A stretch of DNA of 49,087 nt from positions 1 through 49,087 of IMG/VR virus record IMGVR_UViG_3300010885_045978; one strand, given 5' to 3'. A model generated the notes under the pieces. That model did no database searches. It saw only the letters and a program-made list of their open reading frames with translations, and was not told the origin of the DNA. Position numbers and translations under genes: made by a program. Source of the DNA: a virus. Positions 27,256 to 37,869 of this stretch are shown here, piece after piece. The stretch's first letter is position 1. Every line of letters begins with the position of its first letter.

Positions 27256-29313
27256 ATGGCGACTACACAATTACTCACTAATAACTATAGATTACGAAAC
27301 GCTATTGCATTTGTCAATAGTTTTAGTTCTGCATATCAAGTCAATACAGTTTCTGCATCGTTTACAGGAACTTTGACTTCTCCAAGCAATAGTTGGATCA
27401 CATCTATCAGCAGCACTACAGGTATTGGCGTAGGTCAATTACTTACATCTTCATTGACAAGTGGTATTCCAACAGGTACAACCGTGTTATCTGTCAATGC
27501 TACAGTTGTTGTCATGTCACAACCAGCTGGCGCCTCAGGTACTACAACAGTTAATACATATACTAGTGCAGCTTCTTCTTACTATATGTTTGCAGGACAA
27601 AGCGGAAATTGGACAAGTGGTGTAGTACCTCAATACTATGATACTCCAAAAACAACACAATTTGTTTCATATAACAATATGCTTTTTGGAAAATCAATTA
27701 CACCTAGTGATGTATCATTAATGATTCCAGCATATCCTTGGATTTCTGGATATTATTATTCTATGTATGATGATATTGATCCATTATTATCCACTAAAAA
27801 CTTTTTTGTTTACGTATTTGATGGGTCTTATTATTATGTATTCAAGTGTCTTTATAATAATAATGGCGCTGCATCAATTTATCAACCTAATTTTGCTGAT
27901 GCCCCAACATATTTAACTAATTCTTCTACATATTATCAAACTGCTGACGGATATCAGTGGAAATACATGTATAAATTCCCTGCAGCGACTTATAATAAAT
28001 TCGCTACCACTGGATTTATTCCAGTTGTTCCAGATGCAAATGTGACTAGTACAGCAATTCCTGGTGCAGTTGATGTAATTGTGCCTGTAGATGCTAATGG
28101 AAATATCACTCAATACACAGGATCTGGATATAATAACTATTATTCATCTACATTTTATTCAGGAGCAGTAATTAATACTACGACTCCTCTTGCTACATTG
28201 AATTCTGACGCATCAAAAAGCAATAATTTCTATAATGGGTGTTATCTTTATATTACAAGCGGGACAGGTGCAGGAACATATAAGCAAGTAACTGGCCATG
28301 TTTCAAATAGTTCAGGAATATTCGTTACTTTAGATTCACAATTTCCTGCAACACCCGACAATACAACATCTTTCTTGATTGCACCTGCTGTTGTTATTCT
28401 TAATAGCAGCGATCAAGTAGTTAACGTTGCTGCAATTGCTTTAGTTTCTAACACAACAGGTAATAGTATCTATCAAGTGCAAGTATTGAATAGAGGTGCT
28501 AACGTGTTTGCTGCTGCAGCTTATATCAATGCATCACCTCAAGTAGGTATTACAAATACAGCGACCATTCGTGTTATTGCAGGTCCTAAGGGTGGGCATG
28601 GATCAAACGTTGCAGCTGAACTATATGCTTCAGCTGTTGGCATATCAACCACATTCTCCAACACTGAAAGTAATACTATTCCAACAGTAAACGATTATCA
28701 AACAGTTGGAATCATTGCAAATCCACTATTCGCAAATGTTATTTTTAGTACAAATAATTCTGTGGGTACATTCATTTCTGGCGAAACTGTAACCCAAACT
28801 CTTGCTAATGTCATTTCAACTGCTGTTGTTACTGTGACAAGCCCACTTCAAGTAACTAATGCGTCAGGTACGTTTGCTACATCAACAAATGTATCATCTG
28901 GATTGATTGTAGGATCTATATCAGGTGCTACTGCACAAATTACAGGTATTCAAATTAGTGGTCAGGCAAAAGGGTTCAGGACATTTAGTCAACTCTATGC
29001 TTATAATGGATATTACAACGGTACGCCATTTACAACTAATGAAATTGTGTATCAAGCTAATATTGCTGTATCTAATGCCATTTTTTATGCAAATAATACT
29101 ACGGGAACTATTGCTTATGTTTCACAGAAATTAGGTCCCATTTATACAGGTAACACCTTAACTAATAATAGTGGCTACACATTCACTATAAATACAAAAA
29201 CGATGCCGGACCTAGTGCCTGAAAGTGGTGATTTAATCTTTATTGAGAACTTCAGCGCAGTGAATAGATCCAATACCCAATCTGAAACGATTAAACTAAT
29301 AATGCAATTCTAG
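27256..29313 (+). CDS. gp8: Baseplate wedge subunit gp8 (large form)
   Basis: The 685-residue protein follows gp7 and has the gp8 N-terminus of marine T4-like phages: LLTNNYRLRNAIAFVNSF, SYYMFAGQSGNWTSG..PQYYDTPKTTQF, NNMLFGKSITPSDVSLMIP, and YQWKYMYKFPAATYNKF. T4 gp8 is only 334 residues; the extra length here is in Ser/Thr-rich beta modules (about 250-560), including VGTFISGETVTQT, which parallels gp7. gp8 dimers join gp7 and gp10 in the wedge. It starts 3 bases after the gp7 stop. Confidence 0.85.
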   Translation: MATTQLLTNNYRLRNAIAFVNSFSSAYQVNTVSASFTGTLTSPSNSWITSISSTTGIGVGQLLTSSLTSGIPTGTTVLSVNATVVVMSQPAGASGTTTVNTYTSAASSYYMFAGQSGNWTSGVVPQYYDTPKTTQFVSYNNMLFGKSITPSDVSLMIPAYPWISGYYYSMYDDIDPLLSTKNFFVYVFDGSYYYVFKCLYNNNGAASIYQPNFADAPTYLTNSSTYYQTADGYQWKYMYKFPAATYNKFATTGFIPVVPDANVTSTAIPGAVDVIVPVDANGNITQYTGSGYNNYYSSTFYSGAVINTTTPLATLNSDASKSNNFYNGCYLYITSGTGAGTYKQVTGHVSNSSGIFVTLDSQFPATPDNTTSFLIAPAVVILNSSDQVVNVAAIALVSNTTGNSIYQVQVLNRGANVFAAAAYINASPQVGITNTATIRVIAGPKGGHGSNVAAELYASAVGISTTFSNTESNTIPTVNDYQTVGIIANPLFANVIFSTNNSVGTFISGETVTQTLANVISTAVVTVTSPLQVTNASGTFATSTNVSSGLIVGSISGATAQITGIQISGQAKGFRTFSQLYAYNGYYNGTPFTTNEIVYQANIAVSNAIFYANNTTGTIAYVSQKLGPIYTGNTLTNNSGYTFTINTKTMPDLVPESGDLIFIENFSAVNRSNTQSETIKLIMQF
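29187..29194 (+). promoter_or_regulatory. Possible internal late promoter (TATAAATA)
   Basis: An exact late box followed by C (TATAAATAC) lies inside gp8, about 130 bases before the next gene. It could give extra transcript for the large tail protein at 29324. Being inside a coding sequence it may be chance. Confidence 0.35.
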
Positions 29314-29323
29314 AGGATTACGA

Positions 29324-32300
29324 ATGCCAATTCAAACTAATCTTTCAGTATCTCCTTACTTTGACGATTTTAATGAACAGAAGCAGTATTATCAAGTACT
29401 ATTCAAGCCAGGTGTGGCTCTTCAGACTCGTGAATTAAACGTACTTCAAAGTATTTTTCAAAATCAGATTGAAAGATTCGGTGATAATATTTTCACTAAG
29501 GGTTCTATTATTTCTGGATGTAATTTCCAGTACTATTCAAACTATCCTTATGTAAAAATTCTTGATACACAGGTTGACGGTGCACCCGTTTCACCTACAA
29601 GTTACGTGGGATTATATGCAACAAGTGCATCTAAAAATCTTGTTTCTACAATTGTCGCTGCAAATACAGGCTATGTATCACAAGCACCTTATTTGAATAC
29701 TATGTTTGTTCGTTATACTAATTCAGGTAATACAGGTCTTGAAACTGTTTATCAACAAAATGATGTTCTAACAATTTATGATGCAAATAATAGTATCTTC
29801 CAAGTCAATGTTCCTGTAGGCGGAACAGGTGGTGGATTTGCTAATACAGATTCAATGGTATTCTTATCTGCATTGAATATCACTAATACTTCTGCAAACA
29901 TTACAACTATTGCTGCAGCGATTGCTAATGGATATACTATTACAGATCCTGTATCAAGCGCTCGTGCTATTATTACAGATGTAAACACAATTGCTATTGC
30001 AAATACACTAGTTATCAAGATTAAGCCATACCAAGCAGATTTGACTACAAGTTCAACAACAGCCAATGCATGGACATTCAATACAGGTAATACAATTCAA
30101 ATTTATAATGGTGCATCACTCGCATCAACTGTTACGGTCAATACTATTATTGGATTTTCTGCAAATGCCGTTCCTGTTACAGATGGTACAGGAAAGCTAA
30201 TTTCTGCTATTATGATAGCACAAGGAAATGGTTATGTTGTCGCACCATACACGACAGTTAAAACTGCAAATGCTTCTGCAAATATCGGATCATTAACTTC
30301 TAATGTTTCGGCAATTACAGCTCAAAACTACAAGTGTCAAGTAACTGTTGCTAACAATGCTGCTGCAGGATCGTCTACTCCTGCAGGTATGGGATATGCA
30401 TTTGGTGTTACAGAAGGTATTATCTATCAAAAAGGATATTTCCTTAAGGTAAATCCACAAACTGTAATTGTAAGCAGCTATTCAAGTGCACCAGATCAAG
30501 TTGTAGTAGGGTTCAATACATCAGAATCTATCATCAATAGCAATATTGATACATCACTACTAGATAATGCAACAGGAACTCTTAATACGTTAGCTCCAGG
30601 TGCAGATCGTCTACAATTAACACCTACGCTAACTGTTCTTTCTGCTACAACAGCAGCTGCAAATACAACATTCTTCCCAATTACGGCTTTCTCAAAAGGA
30701 ATGCCTTATCTGCAGAATCAACAAACACAATATAGTGTTATTGGTGATTCTATAGCACAAAGAACTTATGCTGCTGCAGGAAATTTCGTACTTGACCCGT
30801 TCTTACTTTCTACAAAAACGGCAAACCTTGATAGTACAACAAGTTCTGCATCACAAGCAAACTCATTCATTGTAGCTATTGATCCTGGTGAAGCATATAT
30901 TTCTGGGTATCGTATTAAAACAAATGCAAATTATTATTTGAAGGTTGATCAAGGTATTGACACATCAAATGCTGCAACAAGCTTAAATTTAAATTATGGA
31001 AATTTCATTACAGTTAATGAAATGGGCGGCGTGTTCAATTATACTACAGGTGATTTTGTTACATTTTATGATACTGCAAAGCAATTCCTTACAAATTCAA
31101 CCCACTATTCAACAGGTAATACAACACCTGCAGGCACACCTTTAGGTACTGCACGTATTCGCTCAATGGTTCCACTTACAGGCAGCCCAGGTACTCCAAC
31201 ATATCAATCTAGATTATATCTATTTGATATCAACATGTTCCCTGGAAAAAATATTCAAAATGCCAAAAGTGTTGCGTACAGCAATAACTTCAATGGTATC
31301 GCTGATATTGTTCTTACAAACTTCCCATCATTGAATGCAAACCTAGCAGCTGTACAAAACGCTGCAACATCTACAATGATCTTCCCGCATGGTGTTAGAT
31401 CTACGAATGCTACGAGTAATATTAATTTTACTTACAAAGGCTTATTCACAGGCGGAACTGGTGCACAAGGTAACGTTACTATCAATTCAGGCACCGGTAT
31501 TGTCAGTATGCAGTTGGGGTCTCATATCTTCCCATATGGTAACGGTGTTACATTATCAGATGCTCAGTTAACTTTACTAGATTTAGTTTTCCATGCGTCA
31601 AATGCACAAGCAACTACAAATACAGCTGGTCTTGGGTTTATAACAACTTCTGGGTCAAATACACTAACTGTTAATGGAACCTCTATTTCAGGCGGATATT
31701 ATGCAAGCTTAGTTAACGCAGGTGATTATCTTAAGATTTTCACATCAGCAGGTGGTGAAATTAAGCGTGTAACTTCTGTTGTGAATGCTACTGCAATTCA
31801 AGTTGATACTAATATTACAACATCAAACAGCACAGCTAATGTTGTAACATTCTTCCCACAAAATGTTCCTATTCAGTTAAATGGTCGTCTTTCAGGAGAT
31901 CGTACAGCCAACATATCTTCAAATGGATCTTTACTTACAATTTCATTAGGTAAGCCTATTACGTTTGCTACTACAGCAAATGCTACATTGATGACTTCTG
32001 TTACAGCTATAAATCAGTCAGTAACGAATAAAACAGCTAATAGAGATACAACAGTTATCCTCAATATTTCAAATTCTACGTTTGGAAATACTGGACCTTG
32101 GGCACTAGGTGTACCTGACATCTTCCGCTTAAAGAAAGTGTATAAAGATGTAAATACAAACATTATTGCTTCTGGTACTATAGTTGGAGCAAATGTTGCA
32201 AGTTCTGTGCCATCAACATGGGTAGATGTTACAAATCAATTTTATATTGATCATAAGCAAAACCTAGATTATTATGACTTAGGTTATTTGACATTAAAGC

Positions 32301-34027
32301 CACTATCAACTTTAGCAATCAATAATGGCGATGCTTTAGTAGTACAGTTTGATAACTTTACTGTATCAGGTTCTGCTGGCATCTTTACTAAATCATCTTA
32401 TGCTGCCAATGATCAATTAACAACCTCTAATTTGACTTCAACAGTATCCACAAACATTCATACACATGAAATTCCTGAGTTAACAGATTCTAAAGGTAGA
32501 AACTACGATCTAATTGATCATGTTGATTTTAGAACAATCATTTCAAATACTGCAACTGCAAACACTAAGGGTAATACATCGCTATCAACTGTCAATCCAA
32601 TTGACTATGGTACTTTAACCTCTTATCTAGAAAGCAATGCAACCTATACCTCTACTAACACATATGTTATGCAAATCACAAATACTGCATCTATCAAGGT
32701 TGGTATGGGTGTAAATACTCCACAAGCAGGTGCATGGCCCGCAGGAACTAAAGTTAACGGAATTATCAATTCATCTGCTGTTAATACAACATCTGCTGCT
32801 ACTGCAAGTAATACACAAGTTCCTGTATACTTTACAGGTGATACTGTAAAATACTCATCACTTACTGCAACAACTTTCCCCATTGATGGTCAGCTTTATA
32901 ATTCAACAGTTCAATACTATCAAGGTCGTGTTGACAGAATCGTAATTGATAAATCAGGTAAGATCAAAGCTCTTCGTGGTACACCTGGAAATGATAATCT
33001 ATCACCACCACCTGAACCAAAAGATAACTTAACTATCAATCTATTGTATGTTCCTCCCTATCCTTCTGTTCCTCAGAAGAAAGATTCTAACTATATCAAC
33101 ATTATTGATAGAGGTATGGGTAGTCAAGTATATCAAATTCAAAGAGCAATTTCACACACTATTGCAGTTCCTGTGGTTCCTGATAGTCAAATTACAGTAT
33201 TCCAGCCTGCAGCTTATACAATGAAGGATATTGCAACCCTTGAAAGAAGAATTGCTGCACTAGAATACAATGTTACACTTTCTAAGCTTGAAAAGTCTAT
33301 TAGTAACTTAGCAATACCTTCATCTATAAATGGTGCAATCAATAGATTCAAATATGGATTCTTCTCTGATAACTTTACATCATCATCACAATCTGATTTA
33401 CAGAATCCAGAATATAAAGCATCATTAATCAATAATGAAATTACTGCAAAACAAATTTTAAATAACTTAGAATTTTCATATAATGTGGCAAATTCTACAA
33501 CAAATAGTTCTGTAACAGGATTATTCTTAACTTTACCATATACACAAACAATTTTAGTAACTCAAAACAATGCAACTAATGGTGCAATTTATATTCCTCC
33601 CACAGTGAACAATACTCCTACTGTTACTAGCACATCTGTTCCTGCGGGCACATTATTATCAACTTATTGTGGCGGAACAACAGGATTTGATCAATATGGA
33701 ACTTATTCTGATGGAAAAGGTGGTTCATATACGCAGCTTATCAAAGCTAATAGTGTATCATGCGGATATACTCCACCACCTGCACCACCCAGTGTATATC
33801 ATGGAACTCTTGTAAGTACACCTACATCATTCACACTAATTACAAAGAGTGACGTAGGAACAGGTGGATCAACAACTGCTAGTACAGGAACAAACTCAAC
33901 AACAGGAACAGCAGCGCTTCCTGCAGCGCTACAGACTCAAGGATTTAATGTTGCCAGCGGATATGGTGGTGGAACATCATTAGCATATGACCGACTTGGT
34001 ATCTTAAGCTTCACAAAATTCGTATAG
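29324..34027 (+). CDS. Large tail structural protein, DUF4815 type
   Basis: The 1567-residue protein starts with the DUF4815 pattern: SPYFDDFNEQKQYYQVLFKPG, then TRELNVLQSIFQNQIERFGDNIFTKGS. Further markers are DPGEAYISGYRIKT and a coiled or helical part near residue 1280-1320 (TMKDIATLERRIAALEYNVTL), followed by a Pro/Gly-rich end. In cyanophage-like T4 relatives this protein follows gp8 and is thought to stand in for gp9/gp10-type outer wedge or short-fibre parts; that role is inference. GAGGA precedes ATG 29324. It has no obvious enzymatic domain. Confidence 0.8.
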   Translation: MPIQTNLSVSPYFDDFNEQKQYYQVLFKPGVALQTRELNVLQSIFQNQIERFGDNIFTKGSIISGCNFQYYSNYPYVKILDTQVDGAPVSPTSYVGLYATSASKNLVSTIVAANTGYVSQAPYLNTMFVRYTNSGNTGLETVYQQNDVLTIYDANNSIFQVNVPVGGTGGGFANTDSMVFLSALNITNTSANITTIAAAIANGYTITDPVSSARAIITDVNTIAIANTLVIKIKPYQADLTTSSTTANAWTFNTGNTIQIYNGASLASTVTVNTIIGFSANAVPVTDGTGKLISAIMIAQGNGYVVAPYTTVKTANASANIGSLTSNVSAITAQNYKCQVTVANNAAAGSSTPAGMGYAFGVTEGIIYQKGYFLKVNPQTVIVSSYSSAPDQVVVGFNTSESIINSNIDTSLLDNATGTLNTLAPGADRLQLTPTLTVLSATTAAANTTFFPITAFSKGMPYLQNQQTQYSVIGDSIAQRTYAAAGNFVLDPFLLSTKTANLDSTTSSASQANSFIVAIDPGEAYISGYRIKTNANYYLKVDQGIDTSNAATSLNLNYGNFITVNEMGGVFNYTTGDFVTFYDTAKQFLTNSTHYSTGNTTPAGTPLGTARIRSMVPLTGSPGTPTYQSRLYLFDINMFPGKNIQNAKSVAYSNNFNGIADIVLTNFPSLNANLAAVQNAATSTMIFPHGVRSTNATSNINFTYKGLFTGGTGAQGNVTINSGTGIVSMQLGSHIFPYGNGVTLSDAQLTLLDLVFHASNAQATTNTAGLGFITTSGSNTLTVNGTSISGGYYASLVNAGDYLKIFTSAGGEIKRVTSVVNATAIQVDTNITTSNSTANVVTFFPQNVPIQLNGRLSGDRTANISSNGSLLTISLGKPITFATTANATLMTSVTAINQSVTNKTANRDTTVILNISNSTFGNTGPWALGVPDIFRLKKVYKDVNTNIIASGTIVGANVASSVPSTWVDVTNQFYIDHKQNLDYYDLGYLTLKPLSTLAINNGDALVVQFDNFTVSGSAGIFTKSSYAANDQLTTSNLTSTVSTNIHTHEIPELTDSKGRNYDLIDHVDFRTIISNTATANTKGNTSLSTVNPIDYGTLTSYLESNATYTSTNTYVMQITNTASIKVGMGVNTPQAGAWPAGTKVNGIINSSAVNTTSAATASNTQVPVYFTGDTVKYSSLTATTFPIDGQLYNSTVQYYQGRVDRIVIDKSGKIKALRGTPGNDNLSPPPEPKDNLTINLLYVPPYPSVPQKKDSNYINIIDRGMGSQVYQIQRAISHTIAVPVVPDSQITVFQPAAYTMKDIATLERRIAALEYNVTLSKLEKSISNLAIPSSINGAINRFKYGFFSDNFTSSSQSDLQNPEYKASLINNEITAKQILNNLEFSYNVANSTTNSSVTGLFLTLPYTQTILVTQNNATNGAIYIPPTVNNTPTVTSTSVPAGTLLSTYCGGTTGFDQYGTYSDGKGGSYTQLIKANSVSCGYTPPPAPPSVYHGTLVSTPTSFTLITKSDVGTGGSTTASTGTNSTTGTAALPAALQTQGFNVASGYGGGTSLAYDRLGILSFTKFV

Positions 34028-34036
34028 GGACATATA

Positions 34037-34726
34037 ATGCCTTTAACAACACCTAATATTCCACGTTTAACTAATTTATCTATACCTCGCTTGATGGACG
34101 GGGGATCTATAGGTACAGCTATTATTACTACACCTTCTGGCGTAGGCGGGTTACCCTCGGCTCCAACATCACCTAGCACAATTCAAACAACACTAGGTCA
34201 GGTAATCAATACATCATCTTCTACTATCAATACTCCTCAAATTACAACTTATTTTTCATCGTCACAGGCATTTGCATTATCAGCTTCTGGATTGAAACCA
34301 TCAACTGTACACACATTTGCATTTGATGGTATTGATGTTACTACACAATGCCAACAAACGGGAACCCTAAAAAGCGGCGGATTGACAACTGATGCAACAG
34401 GTTCTATCAACTTTACGTTTTTCTATTCATCAGGATTGCCTACATCTTCAACAGATATTACAGCTTCGCAGGATTTGGTAAATAGACTTGCAGGGAAAAA
34501 GATTGGTGTAATATCAAATTCTGATGGATCATCTTCTGCAGCTGTTACAATAAATATTATTTCAGGAACTGTTGCAACATACACTCCGCCTGCAGCTGCT
34601 CCTGTAACGGTTGATTTGACTGGATTGACAACTACAACAAATAGCTCAGTAGGTGCTATTAACATAGGCGGCCTTGGTCTTGGCGGACTTAATTTAAATC
34701 TTGGCAATTTCGTCATTGGGATATAG
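34037..34726 (+). CDS. Tail structural protein with Ig-like domain
   Basis: The 229-residue protein begins with a Pro/Ser/Thr-rich region and has one beta-sandwich domain around residues 85-185 (ALSASGLKPSTVHTFAFDGIDVTTQCQ, then GLTTDATGSINFTFFY). This ASGLKP...FDG pattern is common in phage tail proteins next to DUF4815 proteins. The end is glycine rich (IGGLGLGGLNLNLG). AGGGA precedes the ATG. It may be a piece split from the larger outer-wedge protein seen in related phages. Confidence 0.7.
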   Translation: MPLTTPNIPRLTNLSIPRLMDGGSIGTAIITTPSGVGGLPSAPTSPSTIQTTLGQVINTSSSTINTPQITTYFSSSQAFALSASGLKPSTVHTFAFDGIDVTTQCQQTGTLKSGGLTTDATGSINFTFFYSSGLPTSSTDITASQDLVNRLAGKKIGVISNSDGSSSAAVTINIISGTVATYTPPAAAPVTVDLTGLTTTTNSSVGAINIGGLGLGGLNLNLGNFVIGI

Positions 34727-34732
34727 GTAACA

Positions 34733-37057
34733 ATGTATATTAAATCACAAACATTCTATATTGATCCTAATTCTGTTAATAATGCTGCTTCGGTATTTTT
34801 AACAAGTGTGGATATCTATGTAAACACAAAACCATCAGCAACAAACAATGCATCAGGATTATCTAATCCTGGTATTCGTGTTACAATCAGTGATACAGAT
34901 TCAGTTGGTGCTCCTATATTTGGTAGCACATATCCTCAATCTAATGTGTTTTTACCATATGCTAACATTACGGCTGATCCAACAGGTGCTACATCAGCAA
35001 CAACTTTTACATTTTCACAACCTATTCCTGTAACTACAGGTAAGCGATATTCTATCAATGTTCAAGCAGATGATGATGCATACACATTATGGTATGCAAA
35101 AAAGGATGATGCCGTTCTAGGCACATCTAGTAGTCCTTTCCCTGGATTCAGTGGAGGATATCAAGGTCAACTATTTGATTATGGAAATTCTGGAAATATC
35201 ACTCCTATTCAAAACACACAACTAAAATATACAGTTAGAATTGCACAATTCACTGCAAATACTGCAACTTATGAAATTGTCAATAATGGGTTTGAATTTT
35301 TCTTTACAACAGGACAAAAGGGAACATTTTTAGGTGGAGAAATCGTATATCCTCTAACAGCTAATCTTTCAGGAACTGTTGCTTTTACAACAGGTAGTAC
35401 AGTTATTACAGGTACAGGAACCTCTTTCTTAAGCACATTTGTCAATAATGCCTATATTGTTGTATACTCAAATACTTCAGTTACATTTGCTCGTAAGATC
35501 TCAAATATTGCTAATAACACTTCATTGACTGTAAGTGAAGCTATTCCTTATACTTCAAATGCTTCTACTACATTCTTTAAAGCACCTACAGGAAATGTGT
35601 ACAATTTTGATCAGTCATCAAATACACTTATTTTGACAAACTCAAACGCAAATTCTTCTACATATTTTGCTAACTCATCATTATTTACAGCTACATTGAC
35701 AAATGGTAGTAATCAATATACTTCTGTATCATCAACTACTAATTTGTTTGTTGGTCAGCCTGTATGGGCAAACGTTAGTGGAGTGCAGCCAGGTACAACA
35801 ATCACAGCTATTGGTACAACTACTGTAAATGTTTCTACCAATTGGTCAAATGCAGGTGTTACAGGTTCATCAGTAGCAGCAACAAACGTTTATGCATCTA
35901 CACCAATTGTCGGCGGCGTATCTGGGGCTAACGCATACATTGGATCTATCTTCGTTTGGCCAATCAATCAGTTTGAACCTGAAATTGGTATTAACGTACC
36001 TCCTGGCGGAAATGCATCATTAACTTATTCATTTGCATCCGCTAATTCATCAGTAGGATTTTATATGCCTGCATTCCTTGGAGTGACAAATAACACAAAG
36101 AAAGCAATTACTGAATATAACGCCTATATTCTTTCAAGGTCAATTGAACAAAACCAAGCTACATCATATTTGTATGGCTCTGCATATGGATTAAACAAGT
36201 CTGGTGTTATCAAAACTACACTAACACAAGATTCAAATACAGGTAATATCTATACTAGCCCATACATATTTGCTGAAAAGCTTGATATTTTTGCGGGTAT
36301 TACTACTATCAATAATGATGCTACTAATGAAAATACAAACTATGGAAATGCTGCAGCTAAGCATATTACACAAAAAATATCATTTGATCCCACGTATTCA
36401 GCTCAAGATCTACTAGTTCAAGCAATCGCTTATGTTCCTGCAGGTACACAACTACTAGCATACGCCAAGCTTTACAACTCAAAAGATTCTGACATATTCA
36501 CAACAAAGCAATGGACTGCATTAATACCTGCAGTAGGTAATACAGTTAGTAATACTACTGCTGTTAGTACTGCACAATCTAATACATACGTTCAATTGAG
36601 TTGGGGAATCCCAAATCAGCCATTAGTTTCATATACAGCAAATGGCACAGTGTCTGTTGCATCATCTTCAACATCAGGCTCAGTTGTTACAGGTTCAAAT
36701 ACAAATTTTGGTACAGAAATTCTTGTTAATGATGTTGTAAGAATATGGAATCCTCTTTCACCTGCAGTATATGCTGTTGCAGTAGTAAACTCTATTGCAA
36801 GTAACGTATCACTCACATTGAATACACCCATTTCAAATACAAGCATTACACAACCAGGATTCCAAATTGATAAGGTTTCAAATCCATATCAAGCATTCAC
36901 AAATCCACAAAATTACAATGTTGTTCGTTATTACAATTCAACTCTAACTGAGTTTGATACTTATGATACTATGCAAGTGAAGATGGTCATGCTTTCTAAT
37001 AGTAGTAGCACGACTCCTCGTATTGCTAGTTTAACTGCTGTTGGGTTAAGCTCATAA
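34733..37057 (+). CDS. Tail structural protein (774 aa)
   Basis: The 774-residue protein is beta rich, starting MYIKSQTFYIDPNSVNNAASVFLTSVDIYV, with YSINVQADDDAYTLWYAKKDD near residue 110 and a GTFLGGEIVYPLTANL module near 205 like the GTF..GE modules of gp7 and gp8. The second half includes GINVPPGGNASLTYSF and ILSRSIEQNQATSYLYG. It follows the Ig-like protein and belongs to the same outer-wedge group. Function is structural by context; no catalytic motif. It ends in TAATGG, overlapping the next ATG. Confidence 0.7.
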   Translation: MYIKSQTFYIDPNSVNNAASVFLTSVDIYVNTKPSATNNASGLSNPGIRVTISDTDSVGAPIFGSTYPQSNVFLPYANITADPTGATSATTFTFSQPIPVTTGKRYSINVQADDDAYTLWYAKKDDAVLGTSSSPFPGFSGGYQGQLFDYGNSGNITPIQNTQLKYTVRIAQFTANTATYEIVNNGFEFFFTTGQKGTFLGGEIVYPLTANLSGTVAFTTGSTVITGTGTSFLSTFVNNAYIVVYSNTSVTFARKISNIANNTSLTVSEAIPYTSNASTTFFKAPTGNVYNFDQSSNTLILTNSNANSSTYFANSSLFTATLTNGSNQYTSVSSTTNLFVGQPVWANVSGVQPGTTITAIGTTTVNVSTNWSNAGVTGSSVAATNVYASTPIVGGVSGANAYIGSIFVWPINQFEPEIGINVPPGGNASLTYSFASANSSVGFYMPAFLGVTNNTKKAITEYNAYILSRSIEQNQATSYLYGSAYGLNKSGVIKTTLTQDSNTGNIYTSPYIFAEKLDIFAGITTINNDATNENTNYGNAAAKHITQKISFDPTYSAQDLLVQAIAYVPAGTQLLAYAKLYNSKDSDIFTTKQWTALIPAVGNTVSNTTAVSTAQSNTYVQLSWGIPNQPLVSYTANGTVSVASSSTSGSVVTGSNTNFGTEILVNDVVRIWNPLSPAVYAVAVVNSIASNVSLTLNTPISNTSITQPGFQIDKVSNPYQAFTNPQNYNVVRYYNSTLTEFDTYDTMQVKMVMLSNSSSTTPRIASLTAVGLSS

Positions 37058-37284
37058 TGGAACAAGAATTAGTACCTACAGATATCCCTGGATTATACAA
37101 AGATGTCAATACAGGTGTTGTTTTGAATAAGAATTATACCGAACTTCAACAATATATGGCTGAACGTGAAAAGTTTGTCAAACAAGAAGAACTAAATAAA
37201 AAGGTAGAGGATTTATCTTCTGCTGTTTCTGAAATAAAAGAAATGTTACTATTAATGGTAAAGAGCAACAATGGCCAATCCTAG
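37057..37284 (+). CDS. Small coiled-coil tail protein (75 aa)
   Basis: The 75-residue protein begins MEQELVPTDIPGLYKDVNTG and has a coiled coil from about residue 35 (REKFVKQEELNKKVEDLSSAVSEIKEML). The IPGLYKD..TG..LN start is seen in small proteins of T4-like structural clusters. Start and stop overlap both neighbours, so translation is coupled. A role as connector or assembly factor for fibres is possible but not shown. Confidence 0.65.
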   Translation: MEQELVPTDIPGLYKDVNTGVVLNKNYTELQQYMAEREKFVKQEELNKKVEDLSSAVSEIKEMLLLMVKSNNGQS

Positions 37285-37858
37285 TCAAGCTAACGTAACA
37301 ATATCTACAATGACTTTCAATGATTGGGTTTCTATAACCAATCAGTTAGCCACTCAAATGGCTAATACAGTTGTTACGGCAAATACCACTTTGGGTATCA
37401 CTGCAGGTAATGCTTATGTGAATGGAATTTTTTCTGCTAATACTTTAGCGGTTATACAAGGTCTTCGTGGAGGTAATAATAGCGCTTCAAATACTCTTCC
37501 AATATCTTCAGATTTTCTTGTAAATGCTGTTGCAAACTTTACAGGTATCAAAGTTTCTCTTGCAACATCTGCTGCAGGTCAGACCTTGGATTCATTCACT
37601 ACAACTACACTTCGCACTGCAAAATATATTATTCAGATTTCAAACAATTCAACTGGATACCAATCGTCTGAAATTTTACTCTTACAAGATGGGACAAATG
37701 CATATATCACTGAATATGCTCAATTGAACAATGGATCACAATTGGGTGTGTTTTCAGCAACAGTATCAGCAGGTACTGTAAGTCTTCTTGTGTCTCCTAA
37801 TACATCTACAGCATCTGCATCCGTGGTAAATATACAGCGTACAGCATTAACTGTCTAA
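37271..37858 (+). CDS. Tail fibre structural protein (195 aa)
   Basis: The 195-residue Asn/Thr/Ser-rich protein starts MANPSQANVTISTMTFNDWVSITNQLATQMANTVV, which fits a helical oligomerisation stalk, and continues as beta strands (AKYIIQISNNSTGYQSSEILLLQDGTNAYITEYAQL). This head of helix then beta domain is seen in cyanophage-like fibre components. Overlaps the previous gene by 14 bases. Structural role by context. Confidence 0.65.
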   Translation: MANPSQANVTISTMTFNDWVSITNQLATQMANTVVTANTTLGITAGNAYVNGIFSANTLAVIQGLRGGNNSASNTLPISSDFLVNAVANFTGIKVSLATSAAGQTLDSFTTTTLRTAKYIIQISNNSTGYQSSEILLLQDGTNAYITEYAQLNNGSQLGVFSATVSAGTVSLLVSPNTSTASASVVNIQRTALTV

Positions 37859-37869
37859 GGTAGAATAAC

